64,000 nt of DNA from Symsagittifera roscoffensis. Its lineage: Eukaryota; Xenacoelomorpha; Acoela; Convolutidae. Under the pieces are notes generated by a model. The model was not told the origin of the DNA, searched no databases, and saw only the letters and a list, made by a program, of their open reading frames with translations. Position numbers and translations under genes: made by a program. Where the stretch lies: assembly GCF_963678635.1 (NCBI RefSeq), contig NC_087069.1:47696276-47760275 (forward strand). The letters run 5' to 3'. This document shows positions 53,869-64,000 of the stretch, piece after piece; within the stretch, counting starts at the first letter, position 1, and the number at the start of each line of letters is the position of its first letter.

Positions 53869-55426
53869 TCATACAGTTACCATTGTATCCATTCATGCAA
53901 TAGCTTCAAAATACTGCAAATTTGTTTTGAGATATATTCGAAGAAAATTACTGCGGTTCTTTGCTTGAACCAAATAAATAATAAAAAAATTTTCATTGTT
54001 GTTTTTTATTTTTTATTGTTTTTCTTCATATAAAATTGGAAAATTGAACAAATTAACTTAATTGGCGAATATCAATACTTTGTGTAATGTGTGACTTTGC
54101 TGCTGTTTAACCTATCAGATTTCTCATCTGAGAAAAGCTTTGTTTTTGTATTCCAGGGCAAAACAAAAATATATAACACACAAATAAAATTTTTTTAATC
54201 TATCCGAAAATTTTTAGTGAAACAATTCTGTTTATGTAAAAATGGTAGTCGTAATTTCTTTGTTGCAAAAAACGGTGGTCATACAGCTCGACTAATGGGA
54301 AAAAAGGTAGTAATGCTATTTTCATACAATTTTTTTCATCTTTAGGACAGTATGGAGGTGTTAAAAAATCATTTTTTCCTTAATTGACAATAGTATGATT
54401 TTGAAGTTTTTCTGGCCATTCACAATTATCCATTATTACGAAATAATAACAATTACGCATTCGAACTAAGAAGTGACGTTTTATCCCACGAGAATTTGAG
54501 TTGATGAAAATAGCTGAATTAGGAAAACTTTTAGGAGAATTTTTCTGTGTCGTATAAGCAGTTTTGTTTTTGTTCCGTAACTAATGCTACAATAAAAAAC
54601 GTCAAGAGTTTGGTTAAAATACGTGATCGTTCGACCGAAGTTGATTTCTTACAGTTATCAGAAGTAAATTAGAAAAAAAAAACTTGTCATCAAAAAGAAA
54701 AAATAGTAAGCTTTGCTCCAAATTCCGGGTATTCTTTATCATTTTTTTTGCATGTTTTTGGAAATATTTATCTAGTTAACAAAGTTGAAATACAGCCAAC
54801 TCTGGTCTAGATGGTCAAAACATACCGTGACCAAATCGCTCGTGTAGATTTTCAAACGCGAAAGCAAAACAAAACGTTGTTAGTTGTTTCTGTAGAATGT
54901 GTTCATGCTATTTGTTATCTACGTCTCCACAAGATATACCTTTTCTTATTTTGACTATGCAGTTATGAAAAAAAAACTATCAAATAGCCGCTTAATCCAG
55001 TAAAACACATAACATGACTTGTTTGTTATTCTCGATTTAGTGGTCCTGTAAAAATTGCTGCTGAAACGTGTTTTGGAAAAAAACGGACAAAGATTTTTTC
55101 ATGATAAAAAAACAAATGTCGTCATTTTGCTTTTACCATATCTGAATACAAGTCTGTCGACAGTGCAATCACTAAACGTTTGGTTTGACTTTAAGCTTCA
55201 TTAAAATATAAAATAACAATGTGAAGCAGTTTTATTTGTGTTTGTTATCATATACCAGAAACAACTTACTCTCAACTTGTTTGTGTTTTTTACTCTGTGG
55301 CCACTTGTTTTTCAGTTAATTAAATTGCTGTGCGCACTTCTGATAAAAACAGAGAAAACTAGATACAGTGTATTATACGATCTAGTTTATCACACGATTA
55401 AAAAAAAGAGGTAGTCATTGATCATC

Positions 55427-57242
55427 ATGAACGATCAACAGGTACATTTATACTTCTAAAACAATGCCTATTCTTTGCTTTCTGTATCAGAAAGAAAAGT
55501 AGAACATGCAATTTTTTTAAAAGTTTTCATTAGAAAAAGCGGTTTTTGTAAAAAAAAACTTGAACCAATAACCAGCATGAGTAGCTATGGACTGCTGCTA
55601 TATTATTTTGACCGATCATAACGTAGGGTCTTAGGTGTAGTTAGGGGATCAAATCACAGACAAGGAAAGCTCTTTCCCTTTACAAGCCTCCTCTTTATGT
55701 TTCACTCCTCCAAGCAAAATCATTCTAATGACCCGATCAAGTTAACATAACATCCCCCCCCAAATAGAAAATCGACCATGTTAACATCCTTCACCCCAGC
55801 GCTTAATATAAATTAAACTTGCTAAGCCCTGCAAGTAAAATGCTCGATACTTTTATGTTTATGAATTTGATTATCCCCTGCATTTAAAAAAAACTGATTC
55901 TGATGCTTTTTTTTACCTCAAAGCCCATGTGTATTGTCTTTAGTTCCAATTTTAAAACCAGTGGAAAACCAGTGTATTGTTTTTATTTCCAGTTTTAATT
56001 TGTAGAAAACAGAAGAAGTGAGTAGCTCGGACGGTAATTTGATCAATCGAGTGACAACATTTTTGAAAGTCAAAAGTAAAGGCGATGACCTGGAGTCGCC
56101 GAAGGAAGTACAAGAAACTACAATCCCAACATATGTTCGCGATGAAAACAGTGGCGAACTTATCCAAACCGATTTGCCTCCACATATATCAACTGCTGAC
56201 GAATCTACCGAGCCTTCCGAGACAACTGAAAGCATGGAAAATGTTGGTGTCAGAAACGAGAAAAAAGTTGGTGTCAAAAGCGAGGTAGGTGAGTTTTGAA
56301 GTTGTGATAATTATCAAACGGTTGAAAATGCCATTACGATCAATAGCTAAAAAATTGTTCCTTCGATATTTATTTTTGCCTCTAGTATATAGTTGTAGCG
56401 ATTTCGCGGGGGGATCTAGGGGGCGGATTTTCAAAAAAACTTCGAAAATTTTGTTGTCCTTTATTTTTAGGTCGACCAAATTGATTTTCCGAAATCTTCC
56501 CAAGTACTATAAACCCTGGTTTGGCCAAATTTTGGTAAAACCTGGTTTGATCAAATCCCTCCAGGAAAAGGCAAGCCCAATCCTCCCCCCCCCCCCCCCC
56601 CTTTAATCCGCCCCTAGGCGATTTAACGGGAAAGAGACAAAAATAAAAAAAAATGACGGTTTTTGCGGTTGAAAGAACCGGTTAAAAGAACATGTTGCTT
56701 TTTTCAGCTGATTGCACTCTTCGAGGGTAAAGAAATAATTTATCGCCTCGATCGAGAGTGTCCCGGTTTGTTTGTTATGATAAACAACGTTACATTCGAC
56801 GACACGAACTATCTATCAAAAAGAGACGGAGCCGAAAAAGACAAAGAATGTTTAAAAAACCTTTTTGAATGTATGAATTACGAGTTTTACGTTCCAAAGG
56901 TTCCAAAGACGAGCGGCGGACAAAAAGCAACGGATGATAAGTTTCAGTTGCCAGCAACAACTGATGACTTGACTTTCAAGGAAATGGATGATGTTCTGGA
57001 CGATGTTGCTAAAAAGGAAAACTACCAGAGCTTAGTAGTGGTTATATCTTCGCATGGAAACGATGGAGTGGTCTTTGGCAAAGACCACAAGAAAGATTCT
57101 GCGTTGGAATTGAAAGTCAGCAAGATTGTCAAGAAATTTATGAACGAAAGTTGGGCGGGAAAACCAAAAGTTTTAATTTTTCAAGCCTGTCAAGGAGATG
57201 TTGTGGACCTCGGATACCAAATAAAAGAAAAAACGAATCAAG
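55427..57242 (+). CDS. Caspase-family protease, copy B (small subunit not found)
   Basis: Exons: 55427-55441 (ATGAACGATCAACAG, identical to copy A), 56006-56284 and 56708-57242, with phases as in copy A. The visible product is about 276 residues. The prodomain is shorter than in A (98 against 156 residues) because A has extra coding sequence before the SSSDG junction. Large subunit: P1-binding Arg in SKRDGAEKD, catalytic His 214 in SSHGNDG, catalytic Cys 259 in QACQGD. Compared with A there is an extra ~20 residues after the FYVPKVP region (TSGGQKATDDKFQL). The last exon ends CAAG/GTTGGT in phase 1. A small-subunit exon with an SWR-like motif should follow, but I find none up to 64000. The exon may lie beyond the window, in the gap, or be lost. 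Read without splicing, the frame continues only to WSNKIFQI. Confidence 0.78.
56423..56620. mobile_element. GC-rich MITE-like insert in caspase B intron 2
   Basis: The left end reads CTAGGGGGCGGATT and the right end AATCCGCCCCTAG, a 13-14-bp inverted repeat with one length difference in the G run, about 200 bp apart. A run of about 20 C lies just inside the right end (56581-56602). The corresponding intron of copy A lacks it, so it arrived after the duplication. The target duplication is unclear, although GCGATTT occurs on both sides. Confidence 0.6.
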
Positions 57243-57559
57243 GTTGGTCGAATAAAATTTTTCAAATATAAAAAAAAAATTGTTTACCCTAATCATACAA
57301 TTTCATATATGGCGTCTATGGAAAAAAGCTTGTCAGACAATTTTCAATACAGAATTTTAAAAACTGTTTTGAAGATTTTCAACACACATTTTTAGTCAAA
57401 TTGAATCTTGTAAAGCTTTCTGTTCATTTAAAAAGTGATGAACAATTTTGAATGAAAAAAAATTTTATCAAAAAAATTTCATCCATGAAAACTGTGATAG
57501 GCATTTTGTAAAAGGAATTTTTTTCTTCAAATTTTTTTTTAAAAATGTGTTCGTGTAAA

Positions 57560-58330
57560 TTTAAATGAGCTTAGAGACCATTTCAGTAACAGAGAGCAAT
57601 TTGACTCTCGAAAACTGAATATAGCTTCAGTCGAGAAAAAGCTTATCTTATAAATTCTACATATGAAAACTGTATGACAAGCATTTTTCTACAAAAAAAA
57701 ATAAAATCACAGCACATTAATTTAAAAAGTTCATCATATAATTTCAAACTAACCTAATGAAGATTTCCAATGACAGAGAGCAGTTTGACAGTCAAAAATA
57801 TGGCTTTAGTTTTAATCGAAAAATTGCTCTTCTTAAAATTTCCATAAATGAAAATTGTAGGACAAGCTTATTTTCGACAAAAAAATAAAATAACAGCATA
57901 TCAATTTAAAAAGTTCATCATATAATTTCAAACTAACCTAATGAAGATTTCCAATGACAGAGAGCAGTTTGACAGTCAAAAATATGGCTTTAAATTTAAT
58001 CGAAAAATTGCTCTTCTTAAAATTTCCATAAATGAAAATTGTAGGACAAGCTTATTTTCGACAAAAAAATAAAATAACAGCATATCAATTTAAAAAGTTC
58101 AACATATAATTTCAAACTAACCTAATGAAAATTTTCCGTGACAGAGAGCAATTTGACAGTCAAAATATGGTTTTAGTTTTAATCGAAAAATTGCTCTTCA
58201 CATAATTTCCATATATGAAAATTGTAGGAAAAGCTTATTTTCGACAAAAAAAATAAAATAACAGCACATCAATGAGAAAAATTTTCATACGCTTTCAAAT
58301 GAGCCTAATCAAGTTTTCAAAGATAGAGCA
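57560..58330. repeat. ~181-bp tandem repeat downstream of caspase B exons
   Basis: The unit includes AAAAAGTTCATCATATAATTT, CAATGACAGAGAGCAGTTTG and GAAAATTGTAGGACAAGC. The first word recurs at about 57727, 57908 and 58093, giving periods of 181-185 bp. Two of the units are almost identical. More diverged units extend on both sides, to about 58700. If copy B has a distant small-subunit exon this array lies in its last intron. Confidence 0.8.
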
Positions 58331-60655
58331 GTTTGACTCTCAAAAAAAGGATTTGAGTCTTAGTCGAACAAAAAGCTTAGCAAATAATTTCGATAGATGA
58401 AAAGTGTTTGATAAGAATTTTTCAACAAAAAAAAGAACCACATATCAATTAAAAATGCGTTGAGGCATTTTTAAAAGAGTTTAAAAAATTTCTGAAGCAT
58501 AGAAGACGTTTTGAATGTTAAAATATGAATTTGGTTTTTTTAAAGAAAATGCTTATAAAAAAAATTTCATGCATGAAATTGTACGATAAGCAATTTTGTA
58601 TAGAACAATAGAAAACTCAAGAAACAATTGTAACTTTTTTGCACGATTTCAAATGAGTTTATTAGCGATTTTCACTGGTTGACATCACATTATTGTGAAA
58701 AAAATGTTTTTAGTTTTGGTCGGAAAAAAGCTTATCATATAATGTTCATGGTTTCATGAATTTGATTTTTTTTGTATATAACGTAGTTCAGGGTGCGTTT
58801 TTCAACCAAACAATCCAAAAATCATAAACAATGGTTGTTTTTGTAAACACAACTTATTTCCATTACATTTAAAAAGAAACAGGCCTTTTTCAACCACAAA
58901 AGTTATGTTTTTGGTATAGGCTTCTATATAAAAAAATTAAAATTAATTTACCTGGCTAAAATCACCAATTGCAGTTTATCTGCGTGGTACTTGCCAGTTT
59001 TTTATGAAAAAAAATTTTAGAACCGTTTCGGATGGTACAAAAAAATTCAAAGCTAACTTTTTTGTGTTTTCAGTTTTGAAAAAACGTTTGTCATAGATTT
59101 TCGTCGTACAAAAAATTGCTTTTGCTGGTTTCATAAAATCTTTTTGATTAAAAATAGGGCAAAAAAGCTTGTTAATTAATTCCAAAAAATCATTAGCTAC
59201 TAGCCATGCCGAAAGTCAAAGCTTGGTCTTCATGTGATCATGAAAATTCTCGAAAATCAGAAACAAAGTTTTACAGTACTTTTTTTACAGTTTGACAGTC
59301 ATTCAGCTTTTTTTACTTTTGAGTTGTACAAAACTTTGAGTTAACAAGGAGAAAATTTTGAAGTTGACAAAACTTTTAGAACAGTTAAAACCAAGGAAGC
59401 AAAAAGTTTTACGGCGTAAGCGATTTCAATTGTGCTTGCATTGTTTTTTTAATGGTATATATTCAAGGTCCAGAGTCTATTTTAGATTTACATTATCAAA
59501 AACAAAAGCAGTGGACACTCTAATATTACACATAATAAGACTACTCAAACCTTCGAAAATGTTGAAACTTTTTTAAGAAGTATTTGAGTTAAGTTTCAGT
59601 CGCCAAAAAACTGCTTGGAAGCAGTTTGAAAAATCTGTTTGTTATGGCTTCGATAGCTTTTCAATTGGAATTATAGTATGAAAAAATGTTTATCAGGCTA
59701 TTTTCCTACTATTTCGTTTATGTATGATATAGAATGATGAGCATTTTGTTCATATATGTTAATATTTTTTGTCAACCCGGGTAAACCTTCGTAAAGCCAG
59801 ATTGTGAAATATTTTATGCAGTTGGGTTTTTGCAATCTCATAAAACGAACAGGAAAAAAACCAAATCAGATAAAAAAACTGAAACAGGTACGAAAAACTC
59901 CCGCGCTGGAGTTTTATGAGCAATAATTTATTATATTGGATCTTTATATTCGGTTTCTCTAAAACTCGAGAAAAAAACTCGTGGGTGAGTCCGCGCCTCT
60001 GAATTTTTGATGTCTAAATTTTGTAGATTTATATGCCATGCTGATTTGTAGGCAATTGAGTCGCATAACCTGCTGTATCCACAATTCTTGTTAATATTTT
60101 GGTTCGGTATGAAAGCAAAAAAAAACTATTTTCAGTTTTCTGCGTTGTTTCCATATATAACGACCTAGACGGCGCGTGGTGTGCGAGCTAGATTTTTTCC
60201 TCCATTTTTCCTAGGTTTTTGTTATAATTTCATTGGAGTTTTGCTTTTTGTGATTTTTTCACTGCCTTGTTTGCCACAATGTTTGTTTTTTTTTCTTACG
60301 TTTTTGTGTGGTAATTTTCCTCTATATTTTTTCTGGGCTTTTAAAAATTTAATTTTCGAATCTTTCTGCTTACAATGGTATTCTCCGAACGATTACCGCT
60401 CAATGCCCTGTATCCGATGGTTATCTCGACCTTTGATCAGCACTGATGATCATGAAATTGTTCTGAAATCTGCAGTGATCTCACTAGGTTTTTCTAATTT
60501 TAAATTAATGATATTTTACATTGTTTCAACTAATGCGAGCTTTATTACTGTTTGTCAACTGTTCTGTTAAAGTTGAATTTTCAAATATAGCCAAATGTAT
60601 TTCAAAGGGCGATAGTTTTGTTCCGGCGTGTTGTTTTAATCCGAGTTGTGTTATG
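58331..60655. other. AT-rich DNA, no supported gene
   Basis: The frames at 58976-59185 (minus), 59358-59576 and 60181-60570 (plus) have no start context, motif or conserved partner. GC rises after about 60170 where the retroelement fossil begins, so 60170-60655 may be its 3' remainder. Confidence 0.4.
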
Positions 60656-61330
60656 ATTAGTTCGGTCACATCCAATGCCAACTTGTAGTTTTTATTCCGT
60701 GATCTGTTTTCTTTACCTTTAGTCTACTATTTAATATTTTGATGAGACATTCTACCAATTCTTTTGCTCTGTGATTGTCTACTGCTGTGAATTTTTTTTT
60801 GTGGTTGGCGTCGCAGTATATACATAATTTAGAAGCGCAAAATGTTAATTCTGGCTGCTTAGATTTTCTTGGTACCCCATTGTTCATAGTGAATCTTTGC
60901 TCAAATTTTGTTGCCAAGTCCACGATTGTGGTAGTATTGGCATTAGCCTTCGTTAGTTAGAGACTCTTTTATTTGCCTCCAACTTGTATGAATCTTTGTT
61001 AAGTTCACCTGTCATAGGTTCCGTAAAATCTAATTGTAACGCCCGGAATCATTTTATCATTTTAGCTTGTCGAAATTTTTTTCTGGATCGATAATTTTCC
61101 TGTCGCTTGCTTTACTTTGCTTTCAGTTTTTTTGCTGTTTTGGCAGTTTGTCACTACCGACCTGTGTAAGTGCGTCCAATATGGCTTCTGTCCCCGGGCG
61201 TGCCAGTTGTACGCTGTCCCATTACCGTGTCTCTTGATTGGCTTGGGATAACCTTCCATTCATATATGACCAGGCGTTTGTCTTTCAAGTTCACGTGGTG
61301 TCCTATGTGTGAGAAATGATGCTGCGGTTA
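60656..61330 (-). pseudogene. Fossil Ty3/gypsy integrase
   Basis: On the minus strand, near 61000-61050, ALQLDFTEPMTGELNKDSY gives the first catalytic-Asp region of a gypsy integrase ('LQLDFTGP'). After several frame changes, the frame 60666-60923 continues with VDLATKFEQRF, NNGVPRKSKQ, ASKLCIYCDAN and NHRAKELVECLIKILNSRL. These are the familiar 'NGVPRK', 'CIYCDATPNNHRATGLVERLI' positions toward the end of the core domain. Stops and frameshifts are numerous, and the segment with the second Asp is deleted. Basic fragments from 61062-61259 may be the upstream linker. This is an old, dead element unrelated in detail to the intact one at 20480-39381. Confidence 0.65.
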
Positions 61331-62765
61331 TGAAGCGATAACCCAGGACTTTTTGTAGTTTTTGACTGTATATTGGGGTGTCTTCTACTGTCGTGGTTCC
61401 CTGAGACATCGTGGTTCCCCGTTTGACATTGTGGACACCTCGTTTGGGTTGTCGATCGCTATCAACAACTGTGGTGCTTCCTCCAGACTTCTAACTACAG
61501 CGTGACAGGTATAATTCGGTTTCGATAGGCTTAAAGCTCGTTTCTTTTGCTTGCTCATCCCGGGTTGACCTCCATAGACCGAAAATGATGTTTCCAATGC
61601 ATTTTTAATGCGAGAACGGCCAAACCTTTGGTTACTACGTTTGAGTAATCAAGTTTTATGTCATTTGTGTTCGGTTACGAACACAACCAAAAAATTTTTG
61701 AGAAATTAAAATGTAAAAAATAAAATTTTTGGTTTATGGAAAAATGCTAAGTCATACAATTTCCATATATGAAAAATACTTATCATAGACCTTTCATGCA
61801 ATTTTCTGTACGTATGGAATTGTATGGAAAGTGTATGACTACCATTTTTCATATATGGAAATTGTATGACTAGTATTTTTGGTCATCCTGGATTGTTGTT
61901 TATTGTATCGAATCAATTGACTTGACTGGATCGAATTTAGTTATCTTGTTTCATTGTTTGCAAATTCCTAGTTTTATGTGATTGTCAAAATTGACACTAC
62001 TTTCATGTAGCTAATCTCGCTGTGTCCTGGTTCTCCTTTCATATGTTTTGCCATGGTGGTCCCTTCTGTATCCAACTTTAATGTTTGCTCCCAGGTATTT
62101 TATCAGCCTCGATTAGTGATCATAGTTTTATGTTCTTCCTAGCTGTTTTTGATTTGAGGATAATTTTTTCCGTTTCGTGGTAATTCTAGTAATGCGTTGG
62201 TTCTTGTGTTTTTCACTTTTTTTGAAGAGCTTCTTGTTTTTCTTTTTCCTTCTTCTCTCTTTAGCTGGCTGGCCTTGCTGTTCTGCCTTCCCTTATTTTT
62301 TTGCAGACTGGCATCCTCCTGTTTTGGAGCATTTTATTGATCCATTTTATTATCAAATCATTATTATCTTTCCTTTCAATGAGTGGTAAACAAAAATATT
62401 TTTCAATTTTTTGTCTCTCTGCCTTGTTCGGCTTTCTGAGTTGTGTATGTGAAAATCTCTTTTGAGAGATGATTAATTCTGGAGGTCGTCTTTTTGAGGT
62501 CGTCTTTTAGTTTTGGTTGTCAATCAAATTCTACAGAACTCTATTCTTGATTGCTGAATTTTTTTGGACAAGATTCTCCACAATTTCCAGCATTGATAAA
62601 AAACCCAATAAAATTAACAAACAGAAGTTCTTGGTCATAATTTCTTTGTGGTAGCTTCGGGTTGACTGGATTTCGAGATATAAAGAAAAAAATCCGTTTG
62701 TCTGGTTTTTTCTAGCATTGAAATTAGAATTGCTTGGTGGTTTTTCTAGCATTGAAATTAGAATT
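61331..62765. other. Probable further remnants of the minus-strand fossil and intergenic DNA
   Basis: 61331-61600 keeps the moderate GC of the fossil integrase and may be its upstream part, but I see no diagnostic motif. Around 61745-61870 three copies of a word like CATACAATTTCCATATATG alternate in orientation, a small palindromic cluster. The rest shows nothing. Confidence 0.35.
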
Positions 62766-62965
62766 NNNNNNNNNNNNNNNNNNNNNNNNNNNNNNNNNNN
62801 NNNNNNNNNNNNNNNNNNNNNNNNNNNNNNNNNNNNNNNNNNNNNNNNNNNNNNNNNNNNNNNNNNNNNNNNNNNNNNNNNNNNNNNNNNNNNNNNNNNN
62901 NNNNNNNNNNNNNNNNNNNNNNNNNNNNNNNNNNNNNNNNNNNNNNNNNNNNNNNNNNNNNNNNN
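62766..62965. other. Assembly gap (200 N)
   Basis: Exactly 200 N, which is probably a placeholder length. The sequence just left of it contains a direct duplication of about 35 bp (TTTTTCTAGCATTGAAATTA twice, at about 62705 and 62740). This suggests that a tandem repeat caused the break. Confidence 0.99.
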
Positions 62966-64000
62966 GGTTTTCTGAGTTCCTATATCAAAGAAATATTCAA
63001 CTTTTGGACAAAAATTTTAGGCCAGTCGTCGAGATCTAAATGTGTTTAACCACACTAAAGGTATGCAACACTACCGATTCTATTCGGTGACGGCATCATA
63101 AGAAAAAAAATTGAAATGTTTCAAGAAATGGGAGATCTAGAAAAAACCAATGTTTTATTGGGAGATTTATATGTGATTTATGTTTTTCAAAAAATGAACG
63201 TAATTAAAAAGAAACTATTTCTATCTTGACTGATTTTTTTGAGATAAACAAAATCAAAAGAAACAAAGAAAGCCAAATTTTTGTGCAAGTATCACAGAAT
63301 GTTCCGACCACAGACTTTAGAGAACTACGGTTACGAAATTTTTTTTCTTCAAATTAGGGTAATTTTTTCTGCTTGATGTGATGAGAGAATCTGACTTAAA
63401 AATATATGTTAGGCGTATTAGACTGTCAGAAGAATATAGGCAAACTGGGCAAAACTTTTTAGAAAATGAATAGAAAAACTTTGAAAAAAAAATTTAAAAA
63501 ACTTTTCTAAACTTTTTTGCCGAAATTTTTGATTTTTTTTTGCAATTTTTAGTTCAGAGAATGAACTTAAAAAAAACACCAAAAACAAGTTTCACTGCCT
63601 AAAAAGATTCTTTAAGGTCCTAAATTTAGCTCTTGTAAGCCTGCTCGCTTGCTTTATTCGCTCGAAATAGGACGAAAAATCAAAAGTTTCAATCAAACCG
63701 GTTTTTCTCGACACTTATTTTTTAAGTGACTTGCAATGAGAGTAGATTAAATTTTGAACAAGTGAATTTTAATTTACTCTTTCGATGCACTCTTACACCT
63801 TTGAAATTTCATACAATTGCCTATGGTTCGTTCTATTTTGAACCAATGAAAAAAAGAAATTTCCAAGCGACACTATTTTTTCTTTTTCCGTTTGGCATAC
63901 TGTAGAATATACAACAGGACGTCTTCTAATTTTGAATAATCCTTCGAGAAAAATTTGTTTTGTCGTCAAAGCTTACGTTGCTAGTCATCACAAACCAACA
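62966..64000. other. AT-rich DNA, nothing recognised
   Basis: There are no long frames, repeats or gene-like segments. No caspase small-subunit exon is visible here. Confidence 0.5.

Larger units (their letters stand above)
52574..57242 (+). repeat. Segmental duplication, copy B
   Basis: Collinear with 8656-15107 in the same orientation (landmarks listed there). It lacks the segment equivalent to 10430-10740 and most of the minisatellite, and has gained a GC-rich inverted-repeat insert in caspase intron 2. The left boundary (GTTTGTTGGTTGGAT) is sharp. The right limit of clear similarity is the end of the caspase large-subunit exon. The upstream stretch 52574-55426 contains no supported gene. 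Confidence 0.8.

Noticed and set aside
60181-60570. 129-codon Phe/Leu-rich plus-strand ORF
   Set aside because: No ATG-based start, T-rich composition, and it lies antisense to the probable tail of the fossil retroelement.
62718-63039. ORFs spanning the N run
   Set aside because: They are open only because N codons are not stops.

Overview
This is AT-rich eukaryotic, almost certainly invertebrate animal, genomic DNA. It has spliced caspase genes with GT..AG introns and in-phase exons, JmjC (KDM2/KDM7-like) exons, an LTR retroelement with an envelope gene, many DNA-transposon remnants and satellites, and one 200-N scaffold gap (62766-62965). The phylum cannot be fixed from sequence alone. Genes are sparse and repeats dominate.

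Layout. 1-8655: intergenic DNA with a large 31-bp satellite (4005-6650, 93-bp higher-order period) and two short coding-like fragments near 7.3-7.9 kb. 8656-17776: copy A of a segmental duplication plus a five-exon caspase gene with the complete catalytic machinery. 17777-20483: intergenic DNA with a degraded repeat. 20480-39381: one 18.9-kb LTR retroelement, inserted with a 4-bp TAAT target duplication between two 410-bp LTRs. It is Ty3/gypsy by polymerase order (PR-RT-RNase H-IN with GPY motif). It carries far more than gag-pol: a basic ORF ahead of gag, a 47-codon tail ORF, two small hydrophobic ORFs, a 378-codon ORF with no ATG, an envelope gene resembling chuvirus-type glycoproteins (broken by one frame change and one TAG), and a 601-residue protein of unknown function. 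Three ORF junctions are the same ATGA stop/start overlap. 39382-43900: intergenic DNA with a nested pair of inverted-repeat DNA elements and a tandem repeat. 43917-52110: one 5' gene head followed by four tandem ~1.9-kb units, each coding for parts of a JmjC domain that has lost the iron-binding HxD pair. 52574-57242: copy B of the segmental duplication, with a second caspase gene whose small-subunit exon is not in the window. 57243-64000: tandem repeats, a fossil gypsy integrase on the minus strand, the gap, and featureless AT-rich DNA.

How the parts relate. The two caspase genes share the start exon, splice phases and about 3 kb of upstream DNA, so they arose by duplication of a whole locus. 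The retroelement and the JmjC array now lie between them. The retroelement is young: its LTRs match except for one 10-bp patch. It is the most unusual object in the window because of its size, its polycistronic layout and its uncharacterised accessory ORFs.
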